Assembly: GCA_003477405.1 (NCBI GenBank)
Contig: QUDE01000001.1
Location: 62,001-126,000 of the forward strand
Length of the DNA stretch: 64,000 nt
Direction of reading: 5' to 3'
Source of the DNA: Ruminococcaceae bacterium AM07-15
GTDB taxonomy: Bacteria; Bacillota; Clostridia; Oscillospirales; Butyricicoccaceae
This document shows positions 44,844 to 55,118 of this stretch, piece by piece. The notes under the pieces are model-generated. The model was not told where the DNA came from. It saw only the letters and a list, made by a program, of their open reading frames with translations, and did no database searches. A program made the translations under genes and the position numbers. Each line of letters opens with the position of its first letter. Position 1 is the first letter of the stretch.

Positions 44844-45203
44844 ATGACTTCTCCAAAAGAGTTAAAAGAAGCAAACTATGTCCATCCAGATGTTGAAGAA
44901 TACAATAGCGATATAAATTTATGTGGCCTTCCCCCATGCGATCATTCAAAAATGATAAAAGATGAAAGAACAGGAGAAAAACATCGCTACTGTATGAAAT
45001 TGCAAATGCCCGTTGAAGAATACGACTTCTGTAAATATCACAGCGATGAAGAGTGGACGAAGTTGATCGGAGAGATGGGCAGTCTTCTTCAAATACAAGA
45101 TGAAGCATTGAAGGCGGGGAAGAGGAAAAAGCGGCAGAAATATTGGACGATGGCGTCAATCCTGGTCGTACTCGCTGTTTTGGTTTATGCATTGATAAAA
45201 TAG
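44844..45203 (+). CDS. Cys-containing tail-anchored protein, unknown
   Basis: A 119-residue protein that I do not recognise. The middle has five Cys in spaced pairs (LCGLPPCDHS, RYCMKL, DFCKYHS), possibly a metal site. A basic KAGKRKKRQK stretch precedes a single C-terminal membrane helix (about 101-117, MASILVVLAVLVYALIK), so the body faces the cytoplasm as a tail-anchored protein. AAAGGAG lies upstream; the gap from the Sel1 gene is 15 bases. Part of the AT-rich block. Confidence 0.8.
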   Translation: MTSPKELKEANYVHPDVEEYNSDINLCGLPPCDHSKMIKDERTGEKHRYCMKLQMPVEEYDFCKYHSDEEWTKLIGEMGSLLQIQDEALKAGKRKKRQKYWTMASILVVLAVLVYALIK

Positions 45204-45213
45204 AGGTGATTTA

Positions 45214-45438
45214 ATGCCAAGATGGAAAAAAGAACAATACATGGATGCATCCGGGGCGTGGAGAATGCCTGATGACTACTATATTGATTATTCCGGAGCA
45301 TGGCGTTCTCCTGATGACTACTATGTAGATATTACAGGGGCATGGCGAGGCCCAAATGATGAATACATAGATGAGGCTGGTGGATGGAGAAGGCCTGGTG
45401 AACAATATATGGATCATTCAGGTGGATGGCGTTATTAG
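45214..45438 (+). CDS. Small protein of 14-residue GAWR repeats
   Basis: A 74-residue protein built almost only of tandem 14-residue units: GAWRMPDDYYIDYS, GAWRSPDDYYVDIT, GAWRGPNDEYIDEA, GGWRRPGEQYMDHS, with half units before (EQYMDAS) and after (GGWRY). Consensus G-A/G-W-R-x-P-x-[DE]-x-Y-[IVM]-D-x-x. There is no signal peptide or membrane segment. GAGGTGAT precedes the ATG and the gene is ten bases after the tail-anchored gene. I know no family for it. It could be a small beta-repeat scaffold or a multi-core peptide precursor; neither is shown. Confidence 0.8.
   Translation: MPRWKKEQYMDASGAWRMPDDYYIDYSGAWRSPDDYYVDITGAWRGPNDEYIDEAGGWRRPGEQYMDHSGGWRY
45223..45432 (+). repeat. Tandem 42-bp coding repeat
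   Basis: The GAWR protein gene consists of about five 42-base units with conserved GGxGCATGGCG- or GGATGG-type cores coding GAWR/GGWR. Unit-to-unit DNA differences are mostly silent or conservative, suggesting selection on the protein repeat. Confidence 0.7.
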
Positions 45439-45460
45439 AAATAGAAAGAGGATGATAATA

Positions 45461-45688
45461 GTGGAAAAATTTGTAAGCGGCTTGATTGTTTTTGCAATAT
45501 ATTCATTTTTCGCTTTGCGATGGGGCATCCGAGCTGTAGATGGGCGATGGCAGTGGCTTGAGCAGCCGAATCATAAGGCTATCAAAATTGTAATAGGTGC
45601 TATTTTTGGCTATATTTTAGCTGCGTTTTATTTCATATTTTGGTGCGTTAAAATGCTCACTGTTACATTACCCAAATGGCTCAGCTAG
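45461..45688 (+). CDS. Small two-span membrane protein, unknown
   Basis: A 75-residue protein with two hydrophobic segments (about 4-18, FVSGLIVFAIYSFFAL, and 42-60, IVIGAIFGYILAAFYFIFW) joined by a short loop with RAVDGRWQWLEQP. GTG 45461 is preferred because AGAGG lies nine bases upstream; ATG 45452 sits too close to it, and a longer frame runs inside the GAWR gene. No family recognised. Likely membrane partner of the block's other products. Confidence 0.7.
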   Translation: MEKFVSGLIVFAIYSFFALRWGIRAVDGRWQWLEQPNHKAIKIVIGAIFGYILAAFYFIFWCVKMLTVTLPKWLS

Positions 45689-45691
45689 GAT

Positions 45692-46114
45692 ATGGATATT
45701 TTGAATAGTGTGTTCAAGCAGCTCGTATGCTCACTTCCGTGCCCACCACCAGAAAGAGGTGGGATCCTGGGAGGGCAAGATGGAGTTATTTCCACATATG
45801 CCATTGATGATGGTTTGCAAGGATTTGACTACTATGCCCAGTATTACCCTAATGTAAAAAAATTAAATGAAATAATAAGGCACTGGGAAAAGCAACATAT
45901 TGTTTTTTATGGGATATTTCATTCGCATTTTCCGGGAGGCAATCAATTATCTCTGGGAGATGAAAGGTATATTCGCCAAATTATGATGGCGATGCCGACA
46001 GAGGTGAATACTCTATTCTTTCCACTTGTGATCCAGACAAGCATGGTAGGATATCGTGCAGACAGATGCGGTTCTCAAATCCGTATTTGCTGTGATGATA
46101 TAAAAATTATATGA
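45692..46114 (+). CDS. JAB/JAMM (MPN) metalloprotease
   Basis: A 140-residue single-domain JAMM protein. The zinc motif is complete: E21 in PPERGGILGG, and H77-S-H79-x7-S87-x2-D90 in FHSHFPGGNQLSLGD. Bacterial JAB proteins cut ubiquitin-like or sulfur-carrier proteins, or other peptides, but no E1, E2 or ubiquitin-like gene is near. It starts three bases after the two-span gene with a poor ribosome site, so it is probably translated by coupling, and its stop overlaps an ATG. Part of the AT-rich block; the substrate may be one of the neighbours. Confidence 0.85.
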   Translation: MDILNSVFKQLVCSLPCPPPERGGILGGQDGVISTYAIDDGLQGFDYYAQYYPNVKKLNEIIRHWEKQHIVFYGIFHSHFPGGNQLSLGDERYIRQIMMAMPTEVNTLFFPLVIQTSMVGYRADRCGSQIRICCDDIKII

Positions 46115-46131
46115 GTTGGAGGTTGCAGTTT

Positions 46132-46323
46132 ATGAACAAGGAAATGGAAAAAGACCAAAAAATCAACATCCCTGAAGGTAAGTTCTGTGGCGGTAATTGT
46201 ATAGATTGTGTTTATTATGAACCGCAGAATAAGGATTCTAGTGGGCGGGGATACTGTAATTACTACAACACACACTATTATCCATCAGAGAGAAATGGTT
46301 GTCTTAGCCGTAGAGAGTATTAA
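46132..46323 (+). CDS. Small Cys-rich protein, unknown
   Basis: A 63-residue protein with CGGNCIDCVYYE and two later Cys (YCNYYN, NGCLS), a likely small metal-binding fold. ATG 46132 has GGAGG nine bases upstream; an upstream ATG at 46111 overlaps the JAMM stop as ATGA and may provide coupling. Last gene of the AT-rich block. I know no named family, though CxDCxYY small zinc-ribbon-like proteins occur in Firmicutes. Confidence 0.7.
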   Translation: MNKEMEKDQKINIPEGKFCGGNCIDCVYYEPQNKDSSGRGYCNYYNTHYYPSERNGCLSRREY

Positions 46324-46412
46324 AAACTGACTGTCGTTTCGTTATGGTATGAGATGACCTCAGGACACAGCGACTTCAAAGATATTACTTAATGAAAGCG
46401 AAAACCACACAC

Positions 46413-46455
46413 AAACAAAGGGCCTGGGACGGAATCCGTCCCAGGCCCTTTGTTT
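46413..46455. terminator. Terminator after dnaJ
   Basis: Perfect palindrome AAACAAAGGGCCTGGGACGG and its complement around a two-base loop; lies seven bases from the dnaJ stop and also ends transcription from the AT-rich block. Confidence 0.92.
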
Positions 46456-46461
46456 ACCCGG

Positions 46462-47598
46462 TTATTTGAAAAGGTCTTTCATTTTTTCAAAGAAGCCTTT
46501 TTTCTCCTTGTACTGGGCCTCCTCGGCGCTGTCGTCGAAGCGGCGCAGAATGTCCTTTTGCTCGCTGGTCAGGTTGCGGGGGATCTCGATCTTCACTTTG
46601 ACAAACTGATCGCCCCGGCCCCGGCCATTCACATTGGGAATGCCCTTCCCTTTCAAACGGAAAATGGTGTCCGGCTGGGTGCCTTCCGGCATATTGTAAG
46701 AAATCTTGCCGTCAATGGTGGGCACGATCAGCTCGGCGCCCAGGGTGGCCTGGACAAAGGTCACCGGCATTTCGATCATCACATCCTGCCCACGGCGCTT
46801 GAACAGCGGATGGGGCTTGACGCTGACGGTGATGTACACATCCCCCGCCGGGCCGCCATTCTGGCCCATATGCCCTTCCCCACGCATGGAGATGGTCTGG
46901 CCGTGGTCGATGCCCGCCGGGATCTTGACGGTAAGGGTGCGGCTTTTCCGCACAGTACCCGCTCCATGACAGGTGCTGCAGGGCTCCTTGATGATCTTGC
47001 CTGTGCCCCGGCAGCGGGGACAGGGGCTGGAGGAAGAAAAGACGCCGAACACCGTGCGCTGGGTGGTCTTGACCTGGCCGGTGCCGTGGCAGTCGGGGCA
47101 GGTCTCGGCAGAAGTGCCCGGCTTGGCTCCCGAACCGTTGCAGTCAGGACACTTCTCCACACGGTTCAGGGTGATCTTCTTTTCGCAGCCAAAGGCCGCT
47201 TCCTCAAAACTCAGATTCAGGCTGACCTGGATGTTTTCCCCACGGCGGGGGCCGGTGCGGCGGGCCTGCTGGCCGCCGCCGAAAAAGCTGTCAAAAATGC
47301 TTCCCAGGTCAAAATCTTCAAACCCTGTGTACTGGCCGCCATATCCGGCCCCGGCTCCATAGGAGGGGTCTACCCCGGCATGACCAAATTGGTCGTACCG
47401 GGCCTTTTTCTCCGGGTCGGAGAGGATCTCATAGGCGGCGTTGACTTCTTTCATCTTTTCCTCGGCGGTCTTGTCGCCGGGGTTCAAATCCGGGTGATAT
47501 TTTTTTGCCAGCTTGCGGTATGCTTTTTTGATCTCATCCTCCGAAGCGCCTCGCTGCAGGCCCAGCACTTCGTAGAGATCTCTTCTCTCTTCGGGCAT
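46462..47598 (-). CDS. dnaJ: Chaperone protein DnaJ
   Basis: Hsp40 co-chaperone that stimulates DnaK ATPase. The 378-residue protein has the J domain (5-70) with HPD in [11 protein letters not shown], a Gly-rich region (about 75-115), four CxxCxGxG zinc motifs ([32 protein letters not shown], about 145-205), and C-terminal substrate-binding domains. Last gene of hrcA-grpE-dnaK-dnaJ, 76 bases after dnaK. Confidence 0.97.
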   Translation of the reverse strand: MPEERRDLYEVLGLQRGASEDEIKKAYRKLAKKYHPDLNPGDKTAEEKMKEVNAAYEILSDPEKKARYDQFGHAGVDPSYGAGAGYGGQYTGFEDFDLGSIFDSFFGGGQQARRTGPRRGENIQVSLNLSFEEAAFGCEKKITLNRVEKCPDCNGSGAKPGTSAETCPDCHGTGQVKTTQRTVFGVFSSSSPCPRCRGTGKIIKEPCSTCHGAGTVRKSRTLTVKIPAGIDHGQTISMRGEGHMGQNGGPAGDVYITVSVKPHPLFKRRGQDVMIEMPVTFVQATLGAELIVPTIDGKISYNMPEGTQPDTIFRLKGKGIPNVNGRGRGDQFVKVKIEIPRNLTSEQKDILRRFDDSAEEAQYKEKKGFFEKMKDLFK

Positions 47599-47631
47599 AG
47601 AATTTTTTCTCCTTTGGCAAAACCACCGTCA

Positions 47632-47653
47632 GGCGGCCGCCATTACGGCCGCC
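47632..47653 (-). other. Hairpin between dnaK and dnaJ
   Basis: GGCGGCCG-taatgg-CGGCCGCC perfect 8-bp stem without a T-tract. It may stabilise or process the dnaK mRNA rather than end it. Confidence 0.5.
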
Positions 47654-47674
47654 CGACAGGCTATCATCCCTTGC

Positions 47675-49600
<1,926 letters not shown>

Positions 49601-50140
49601 TTAATTGGCCACCTGCACCATGGCATGGCGGATGACCTTTTCCCCCATGATGTAGCCTTTGCGCATCACCAGGGAGACGGTGTTTTCCGGCAGGTCTTCC
49701 TGTTCGATGTGCATGACGGCATCATGGAAGCGGGGATCAAAGGGCTGATCCTGAGCGGCAATCTCGGTGACGCCCATCTTTTCCAGCGTTTCTTTGAACT
49801 GCTTGGCGATCAGCTCCACGCCCTTCTGGTATTCTTCGTCAGCGCACTTTTGCTCCAGCGCCCGGTCCAGATTGTCCAGCACCGGCAGAAGCTGTTCCAC
49901 CGTCATGGCTTGGGCGTCGGAAAAGACGCTGTCCCGCTCCTTCTGGGAACGCTTGCGGTAATTATCATATTCCGCCAGCACCCTAATATATTTGTCGTTC
50001 AGCTGCTGGTACTGCTCCTTCCAGTCCTCCTTGGGCTGGGCACATTCCGCCTCCGGGGCCGGCTGGTTTTCCGGGCAGGAGCAGGTTTCCTGCTCAGCCT
50101 CTGTCTGCTGTGTTTCTTTTTCCTTCTCCATGTTGTCCAT
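49601..50140 (-). CDS. grpE: Nucleotide exchange factor GrpE
   Basis: Releases ADP from DnaK. The 179-residue protein has an acidic Glu/Gln-rich N-terminus (1-45), a long coiled coil (about 45-105, with RVLAEYDNYRKRSQKERDSV), and a C-terminal beta domain with HDAVMHIEQED and VIRHAMVQVAN. ATG 50140 is chosen because AGGTGG lies seven bases upstream; the longer frame to 50215 overlaps hrcA. Second gene of the operon. Confidence 0.96.
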   Translation of the reverse strand: MDNMEKEKETQQTEAEQETCSCPENQPAPEAECAQPKEDWKEQYQQLNDKYIRVLAEYDNYRKRSQKERDSVFSDAQAMTVEQLLPVLDNLDRALEQKCADEEYQKGVELIAKQFKETLEKMGVTEIAAQDQPFDPRFHDAVMHIEQEDLPENTVSLVMRKGYIMGEKVIRHAMVQVAN

Positions 50141-50189
50141 GCTTTTCCACCTATCTGCCCTGGGGGCTCGTTGTCTGCTGTTTAGCTGT

Positions 50190-51251
50190 TTATTGGTCTT
50201 CTTTATTCTGCCCATTTGGTTCCTGTGGGAAACGGATGGGCATGAGTCCTCCCAGCGTCCGGCTGAGAAGCAGCAGCCGGGAGGCGATTTTGCTGTAGTC
50301 CATACGGGTGGGGCCGATGACCCCGATGATGCCGCTCACATCCTCCCCCAGATCGTAGGAGGTAAAGACGAAGCTGGCGTCCTCCATGGGCCCCTGGCCG
50401 TTTTCCGGCCCGATGCGGATGTTGAGCATCTGGGGCTTATAATCCCGGGCCAGGCCGAATACCTTTTCTTTGTCGCCCAAAAGCTCCAGCAAAGGCTGGG
50501 CCTTCTGGGCATCGTAATATTCCGGATTGCCCAGCAGCCGGGAGACTCCCTTGACCACCATGTCATAGGAATCGGAAGGCTGCTCGATCTGCCACACGAA
50601 TTCCGCGGCCTGGGTGATGAGCTGGTGAAGGGGCGATGCAGGAGGCACCGACTGCCCCAGTTCATCCAGCCGCAAAGAGCCGCCCTCTTTTGCCAGAACC
50701 AGGTTTGCGGCCCGGCAGAAGGCATCGATCTCCTCTGGCTCCAATGCCTGGGAAAGATGCACCACCTTGTTGTTCACCGCCGGGGGCACCGTCACCGCCA
50801 CCAAAGCGTAATCGCTTTCGGCGATGGGGATGAGCTCCAGGCGCTTGACCTGGCGGCGATTGTGGCGGGAAGAAAGGGAAACGGTGGGCTGGCCAGTGAG
50901 TTCGGAAAGAATGGCTGAGGCCTCTTCCATGGTGTCGTCCAGCTCCTGGATCTTGCTTTCCAGCGCCCTTCGCATCTGCTCGATCTCCCGGGCTGTGGTG
51001 CGGCAGCGGTTCATCAGCTCATCCACATACAGCCGGTAGCCCAGAGGAGAGGGCACCCGCCCGGCGGAGGTGTGGGGCTTTTCGATGTAGCCCATTTCCT
51101 CCAGCTCGCTCATCTCATTGCGGATGGTGGCCGACGAAACCGAGCCCTTGGCCTCGGCGGCCAGCAGCTTGCTGCCCACGGGCTCTGCGGTTTCGATATA
51201 ATTTTCAATGATCGCTTTAAGGATCTTCCTCTTGCGCTCCGACAGGTCCAT
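50190..51251 (-). CDS. hrcA: Heat-inducible repressor HrcA
   Basis: Repressor that binds CIRCE and, with GroE, shuts off heat-shock genes. The 353-residue protein has the N-terminal winged helix (SERKRKILKAIIENYIETAE, then PVGSKLL and SSATIRNEMSELEEMGYIEK within about 4-62) and C-terminal GAF-like and dimer domains ending near VSGIIGVIGPTRMDYSKI. ATG 51251 has AAGGCGG eight bases upstream. CIRCE lies 37 bases upstream, so hrcA controls itself and grpE-dnaK-dnaJ. Confidence 0.97.
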   Translation of the reverse strand: MDLSERKRKILKAIIENYIETAEPVGSKLLAAEAKGSVSSATIRNEMSELEEMGYIEKPHTSAGRVPSPLGYRLYVDELMNRCRTTAREIEQMRRALESKIQELDDTMEEASAILSELTGQPTVSLSSRHNRRQVKRLELIPIAESDYALVAVTVPPAVNNKVVHLSQALEPEEIDAFCRAANLVLAKEGGSLRLDELGQSVPPASPLHQLITQAAEFVWQIEQPSDSYDMVVKGVSRLLGNPEYYDAQKAQPLLELLGDKEKVFGLARDYKPQMLNIRIGPENGQGPMEDASFVFTSYDLGEDVSGIIGVIGPTRMDYSKIASRLLLLSRTLGGLMPIRFPQEPNGQNKEDQ

Positions 51252-51287
51252 CCAAAACACCGCCTTTTCTGATTGCCTTACGGTGCG

Positions 51288-51314
51288 TTAGCACTCTTCA
51301 TCCTCGAGTGCTAA
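51288..51314. promoter_or_regulatory. CIRCE operator of the heat-shock operon
   Basis: TTAGCACTC-N9-GAGTGCTAA, a perfect match to the HrcA-binding CIRCE inverted repeat, between the promoter and the hrcA start. Confidence 0.97.
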
Positions 51315-51318
51315 CTCA

Positions 51319-51346
51319 ATCCTATCACAAACTTTCAAAATGTCAA
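51319..51346 (-). promoter_or_regulatory. Sigma-A promoter of hrcA-grpE-dnaK-dnaJ
   Basis: TTGACA (51346-51341), 16-base spacer, TAGGAT (51324-51319) on the - strand, directly upstream of CIRCE. Confidence 0.85.
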
Positions 51347-51424
51347 GGACTGAAAATCAAGTTCACAAATTCGTTTCAAATGAGGGGAGGATTTTAAATT
51401 TTTTCACAGAGCATCCGGGACATC

Positions 51425-51453
51425 TTGTATTTATAACTAGATTCGTGTATACT
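51425..51453 (+). promoter_or_regulatory. Candidate promoter of degV
   Basis: TTGTAT (51425-51430), 17-base spacer, TATACT (51448-51453). Confidence 0.72.
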
Positions 51454-51505
51454 CATAACAAACAAGCGGAATTTTATCAATCCTTTTTTGCAGGAGGCGT
51501 TTCCC

Positions 51506-52351
51506 ATGAAATACAAAATCCTCTCCGACAGTTCTTCCGATGTGACCCAGGCCTTTTTCGCTGGGGAGACCGCTTTTGAATATGGAGTGGTCCCCATGTC
51601 CATCAACGGCCCCGGCGGTTTGTCCTATCTGGATCTGGACCCCACCCCGGCCCGGTATTTCGTGGAAAAACCCCGGGAGATCAAGGGTCAGTGGAGCTCT
51701 TCCTGCCCCTCCCCGGCCGCCTATCTCAAGGAGATGCAGGGCGCCGAAGAGATCTTCGTGGTCACCATTTCCTCCCGGCTCAGCGCTTCCTATTCCACCG
51801 CCTGCATGGCCGCCGACATGGCCCGGGCGGAAAATCCCGATGTGAAGATCCATGTGGTGGATTCCAAAAGCGCTTCCTCCGGCATGGCCCTGATGGTGTT
51901 CAAGCTGGCCGAACTGTGCCGGGAAGGCCTGCCTTTTGAGGAGATCGTGGAAAAGATCGAGGAATTCCGCAAGAGCCACACCCTCTATTTCCTCATCGGT
52001 TCGCTGGAGACCCTGGTCAGCGCCGGGCGGATGAACCGGGCGGTGGGGATGATGGCCACCATGCTCAACATCCATCCTCTTTGCGGCGAGGATGGCGACG
52101 GCAACATCAAGGTCTATCAGAAGGTGCGGGGCATGACCCAGGCCCTCAACCGGCTGGTGGAGATGGTGGGCGAACGGGGCGAGACCCTGGGACGGCATCT
52201 GGTGATCAGCCAGTGCAACAACCCGGAAGACGCCGAAATGCTGCGCAAGGCCTGCCAGCGCCGGTATCAGTTTGCCAAGATCAGCGTGCTGGAAATGCGG
52301 GGCCTGGCCTCCTTCTATGCAGGGGACCGGGGCTTGATTCTGGCCTATTAA
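51506..52351 (+). CDS. DegV-family fatty-acid-binding protein
   Basis: A 281-residue two-domain protein. KYKILSDSSSDVTQAF at the start, SSCPSPAAYLKEMQGAEEIF and TISSRLSASYSTACMAADMA in the first domain, SKSASSGMALMVF, and FLIGSLETLVSAGRMNRAVG in the middle match the DegV family, which binds fatty acids; in staphylococci FakB homologues present them to the kinase FakA. No fakA lies near. ATG 51506 follows CAGGAGG. Confidence 0.93.
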   Translation: MKYKILSDSSSDVTQAFFAGETAFEYGVVPMSINGPGGLSYLDLDPTPARYFVEKPREIKGQWSSSCPSPAAYLKEMQGAEEIFVVTISSRLSASYSTACMAADMARAENPDVKIHVVDSKSASSGMALMVFKLAELCREGLPFEEIVEKIEEFRKSHTLYFLIGSLETLVSAGRMNRAVGMMATMLNIHPLCGEDGDGNIKVYQKVRGMTQALNRLVEMVGERGETLGRHLVISQCNNPEDAEMLRKACQRRYQFAKISVLEMRGLASFYAGDRGLILAY

Positions 52352-52363
52352 AAAGAATATTCC

Positions 52364-52395
52364 AGCCCGGCAAAATTTTGCCGGGCTTTTCTTTT
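52364..52395 (+). terminator. Terminator of degV
   Basis: AGCCCGGCAAAA-TTTTGCCGGGCT followed by TTTCTTTT, 12 bases after the stop. Confidence 0.92.
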
Positions 52396-52469
52396 GCTCA
52401 CTCATAAAAATTTTGTCCAAATATTTCTGTGAACATTCTTTGAATTCCAGAAAATCCTTCCCATTCCTG

Positions 52470-52478
52470 TGCTATAAT
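52470..52478 (+). promoter_or_regulatory. Candidate extended -10 promoter of the exonuclease gene
   Basis: TGC-TATAAT (extended -10) with no clear -35, 50 bases before the ATG. Confidence 0.5.
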
Positions 52479-52527
52479 AAGAAAACCGAGAGGGGCGGCT
52501 TGGCCGCCGGGAAAGGAGAAAAAGCCT

Positions 52528-53280
52528 ATGCGCCTGATCTCATGGAATGTCAACGGCCTGCGGGCCTGTTTGGGAAAAGGATTTTTGGACTATTTTAAGG
52601 AAAGTAAGGCCGATATCTTCTGCATCCAGGAAACCAAGATGCAGAAAGAACAGGCAGAAGTGGACACCCCCGGCTATTTTCAATATTGGAACAGCGCCGA
52701 AAAGAAGGGCTATTCCGGCACGGCGGTTTTTACCAAAGAAGAACCCCTGGATGTGACTTACGGCCTGGGGCTGCCGGAGCATGACACCGAGGGCCGGGTC
52801 ATCACCTGCCGGTTCCCGGAGTTTTTCCTGGTGAATGTGTATACCCCCAACTCCCAGCGGGGGCTGACACGCCTTCCCTACCGGATGGAATGGGAAGATG
52901 CCTTCCGGGACTATCTGCTCCGTCTCAAAGAGCAGCAGCCGGTGGTGGTGTGCGGGGACATGAATGTGGCCCACAAGGAGATCGATTTGAAAAATCCCCG
53001 CACCAATGTGAAAAACGCCGGTTTCACTCCGGAGGAGCGGCAGAAGATGACAGAGCTTCTGGAAAGCGGATTTGTGGATTCCTTCCGTTTTCTCCACCCC
53101 GATGCCGTGGGCGCCTATTCCTGGTGGAGTTACATGTTCAACGCCCGGCAGAACAACGCCGGATGGCGTATCGACTATTTTCTCACATCGGAAGAGCTGA
53201 AAGACCGGATCGAAAAAGCGGAAATCCATTCCCAGGTGCTGGGCAGTGACCATTGCCCGGTGCTTTTGGAGCTGGCCTAG
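52528..53280 (+). CDS. xth: Exodeoxyribonuclease III (AP endonuclease)
   Basis: DNA repair enzyme of the exo III family, 250 residues. MRLISWNVNGLRACLGKGF, FCIQETKMQKEQ (metal-binding Glu), GDMNVAHKEIDLKNP, and SWWSYMFNARQNNAGWRIDY with SDHCPVLLEL at the end hold the catalytic residues. Cuts at abasic sites and trims 3' ends. AAAGGAG precedes the ATG. The amidohydrolase gene follows after 29 bases. Confidence 0.96.
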   Translation: MRLISWNVNGLRACLGKGFLDYFKESKADIFCIQETKMQKEQAEVDTPGYFQYWNSAEKKGYSGTAVFTKEEPLDVTYGLGLPEHDTEGRVITCRFPEFFLVNVYTPNSQRGLTRLPYRMEWEDAFRDYLLRLKEQQPVVVCGDMNVAHKEIDLKNPRTNVKNAGFTPEERQKMTELLESGFVDSFRFLHPDAVGAYSWWSYMFNARQNNAGWRIDYFLTSEELKDRIEKAEIHSQVLGSDHCPVLLELA

Positions 53281-53309
53281 AGCTTTTCCCAGCAAAGGAG
53301 TGAACGAAA

Positions 53310-54902
53310 TTGAAGGATATTCTTTATTATGGCGGCCCTATCCTCACCATGGCCGAGCCTCTTTATGCCGAAGCTCTTCTGGTGCGCCGCAGCAAGATCG
53401 TGTTCTGCGGAGACCTCAAGACGGCGGAGAGCATGGCCGAAGAGGGGGCAGAACGGGTGGATCTCAAGGGGCGGACGCTGATGCCGGCCTTTATCGATGC
53501 CCACAGTCACCTGTCCCATGTGGCCGATGCCATGAACTATGCCAATCTTTCCGGCTGCCAGAGCGTGGAAGAGATTGGAGAGCGGCTGCGCCAGTGGGCG
53601 GAGGAAAACAATCTGGAAGCGGGAAAGTGGATCATCGGCTCGGGCTATGACCACAACGATCTGCCCGGCGGCTGCCATCCCACCGCAAAGCAGCTGGATG
53701 CCCTGGTGGGCGATCACCCGGTGCTCATCACCCATTCTTCGGGGCATATGGGGGTGGCCAATACCTTAGGACTGCGGGAGCTGTCCATCAGCTGCAATGC
53801 CTCCGATCCGCCGGGAGGGCGCATTGGCCGGGACGACGAGGGCAACCTCACCGGCTATCTGGAGGAAAACGCCCTGATCCAGCGCACCCGGCAGATCCCC
53901 AAGCCCACTGAGCAGCAGCGGCTGGACAATCTGAAAAAGGCCCAGCAGGTCTATCTCCGCAACGGCATCACCACCTGCCAGGACGGCAAGGTGGGCCAGG
54001 CCGATTTTGAGTTTTTGGCCAATGCCGCCAAAAGCGGTCTGCTGGAAATGGATGTGGTGGCCTATGCCGATCTGAAAAACAACGAGGAACTGCTGGATCA
54101 ATACGCCCAGTACCGCACCTATCAGCGGAATCTGCGGCTGGGAGGCTACAAGATCTTTTTGGACGGATCGCCTCAAGGCCGCACCGCCTGGATGACGAAG
54201 CCTTATCTGGGAGGCAAGGAGGGCTATAAGGGCTATTCCATCTATACCGATCAGGCGGTGGAGGAATTCTGTGCCACAGCCCTTCGCCGGGGCGTGCAGC
54301 TTCTGGCCCACTGCAACGGCGACGCTGCATCCCAGCAGTTTATCGATGCCTATGAAAAAGCCCTGGGCGCCTGCCGTCAGAAGGAGTCCATCCGACCGGT
54401 GATGGTCCACGCCCAGACCGTCCGGCCCGATCAGCTGGAGCGGATGGCCGCTTTGCAGATGATCGCTTCCTTCTTTGTGGCACATACCTATTATTGGGGC
54501 GATGTGCATCGGAAGAACTTCGGGGATGAACGGGCTATGAAAATCAGCCCCACTCACACGGCGCTGGAAAAGGGCGTGCTCTTCACCTTCCATCAGGATG
54601 CTCCGGTGATGCCCCCCGATATGTGGCACACTGTATGGTGCGCCGTGTGCCGTCAGAGCAAGGGCGGTGTCATTATGGGAGAAGGCGAACGCATCCCGGT
54701 GCTGGAAGCCCTGAAGGCCGTGACCATCAACGGGGCCTATCAGTATTTTGAAGAAAAGACCAAGGGTTCCCTGGAAGAGGGCAAATGGGCCGATCTGATG
54801 ATCGTGGACAAAGACCCGCTGAAGGTGGACCCCATGGAGCTGAAAGACATCAAGGTACTTTCCACCATCAAAGAGGGCTTCACCCTCTGGCAGGCCGAAT
54901 AA
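53310..54902 (+). CDS. YtcJ-like metal-dependent amidohydrolase
   Basis: A 530-residue enzyme of amidohydrolase family 3. Metal-site residues are visible in FIDAHSHL (HxH, near 69), the lysine region GGYKIFLDGSPQGRTAW, LLAHCNGDAA, PVMVHAQTV, and FHQDAPVMPP. N-terminal and C-terminal strands form the composite beta sandwich (SLEEGKWADLMIVDKDP). The physiological substrate is unknown. Start TTG 53310 has AAAGGAG nine bases upstream. The gene ends at a hairpin that flanks repeat copy 2. Confidence 0.9.
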   Translation: MKDILYYGGPILTMAEPLYAEALLVRRSKIVFCGDLKTAESMAEEGAERVDLKGRTLMPAFIDAHSHLSHVADAMNYANLSGCQSVEEIGERLRQWAEENNLEAGKWIIGSGYDHNDLPGGCHPTAKQLDALVGDHPVLITHSSGHMGVANTLGLRELSISCNASDPPGGRIGRDDEGNLTGYLEENALIQRTRQIPKPTEQQRLDNLKKAQQVYLRNGITTCQDGKVGQADFEFLANAAKSGLLEMDVVAYADLKNNEELLDQYAQYRTYQRNLRLGGYKIFLDGSPQGRTAWMTKPYLGGKEGYKGYSIYTDQAVEEFCATALRRGVQLLAHCNGDAASQQFIDAYEKALGACRQKESIRPVMVHAQTVRPDQLERMAALQMIASFFVAHTYYWGDVHRKNFGDERAMKISPTHTALEKGVLFTFHQDAPVMPPDMWHTVWCAVCRQSKGGVIMGEGERIPVLEALKAVTINGAYQYFEEKTKGSLEEGKWADLMIVDKDPLKVDPMELKDIKVLSTIKEGFTLWQAE

Positions 54903-54909
54903 CCAAACA

Positions 54910-54933
54910 ATGCCCCGGCGAAAGCTGGGGCAT
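54910..54933 (+). terminator. Terminator-stem hairpin left of element copy 2
   Basis: ATGCCCCGGC-gaaa-GCTGGGGCAT, just after the amidohydrolase. It matches the hairpin at 55119-55140 at 18 of 22 bases, with the changes falling mainly in paired positions. Confidence 0.75.
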
Positions 54934-54953
54934 CAAACAGTGGGGAAATTATA

Positions 54954-55112
54954 TAGTAAAAGGGGATTTTTTGTTCCACCCTTAACCAATCTGCAAAAAG
55001 CCGCGACCTGTGCGTGGCTTTTTGCACTTCTCAATGGGCAAGTGTGCGCCGAAGGCGTGCATGCAGTCCATTGTAAAAACTCGAAAAAGTGGATTATGCC
55101 ACTTTTTCGACA
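54954..55112 (-). repeat. Terminator-associated hairpin element, copy 2
   Basis: Reverse-orientation copy. The right end TTTTTCGACA (55103-55112) is clear; the left end is degraded (near TAGTAAAAG at 54954). The conserved core from 54993 holds the same three hairpins. The middle stem is CAATGG/CCATTG here against CAAGGG/CCCTTG in other copies, a paired change that supports the fold. Flanked by near-identical terminator stems on both sides. Confidence 0.8.
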
Positions 55113-55118
55113 TGATAG

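Noticed and set aside
45223..45432. Regular 42-bp repeats as a CRISPR array
   Set aside because: The units are continuous, in frame, and have no unique spacers; they encode the protein repeat.
47632..47653. Terminator between dnaK and dnaJ
   Set aside because: Good stem but no T-tract on the coding strand; more likely an mRNA processing or stability hairpin.
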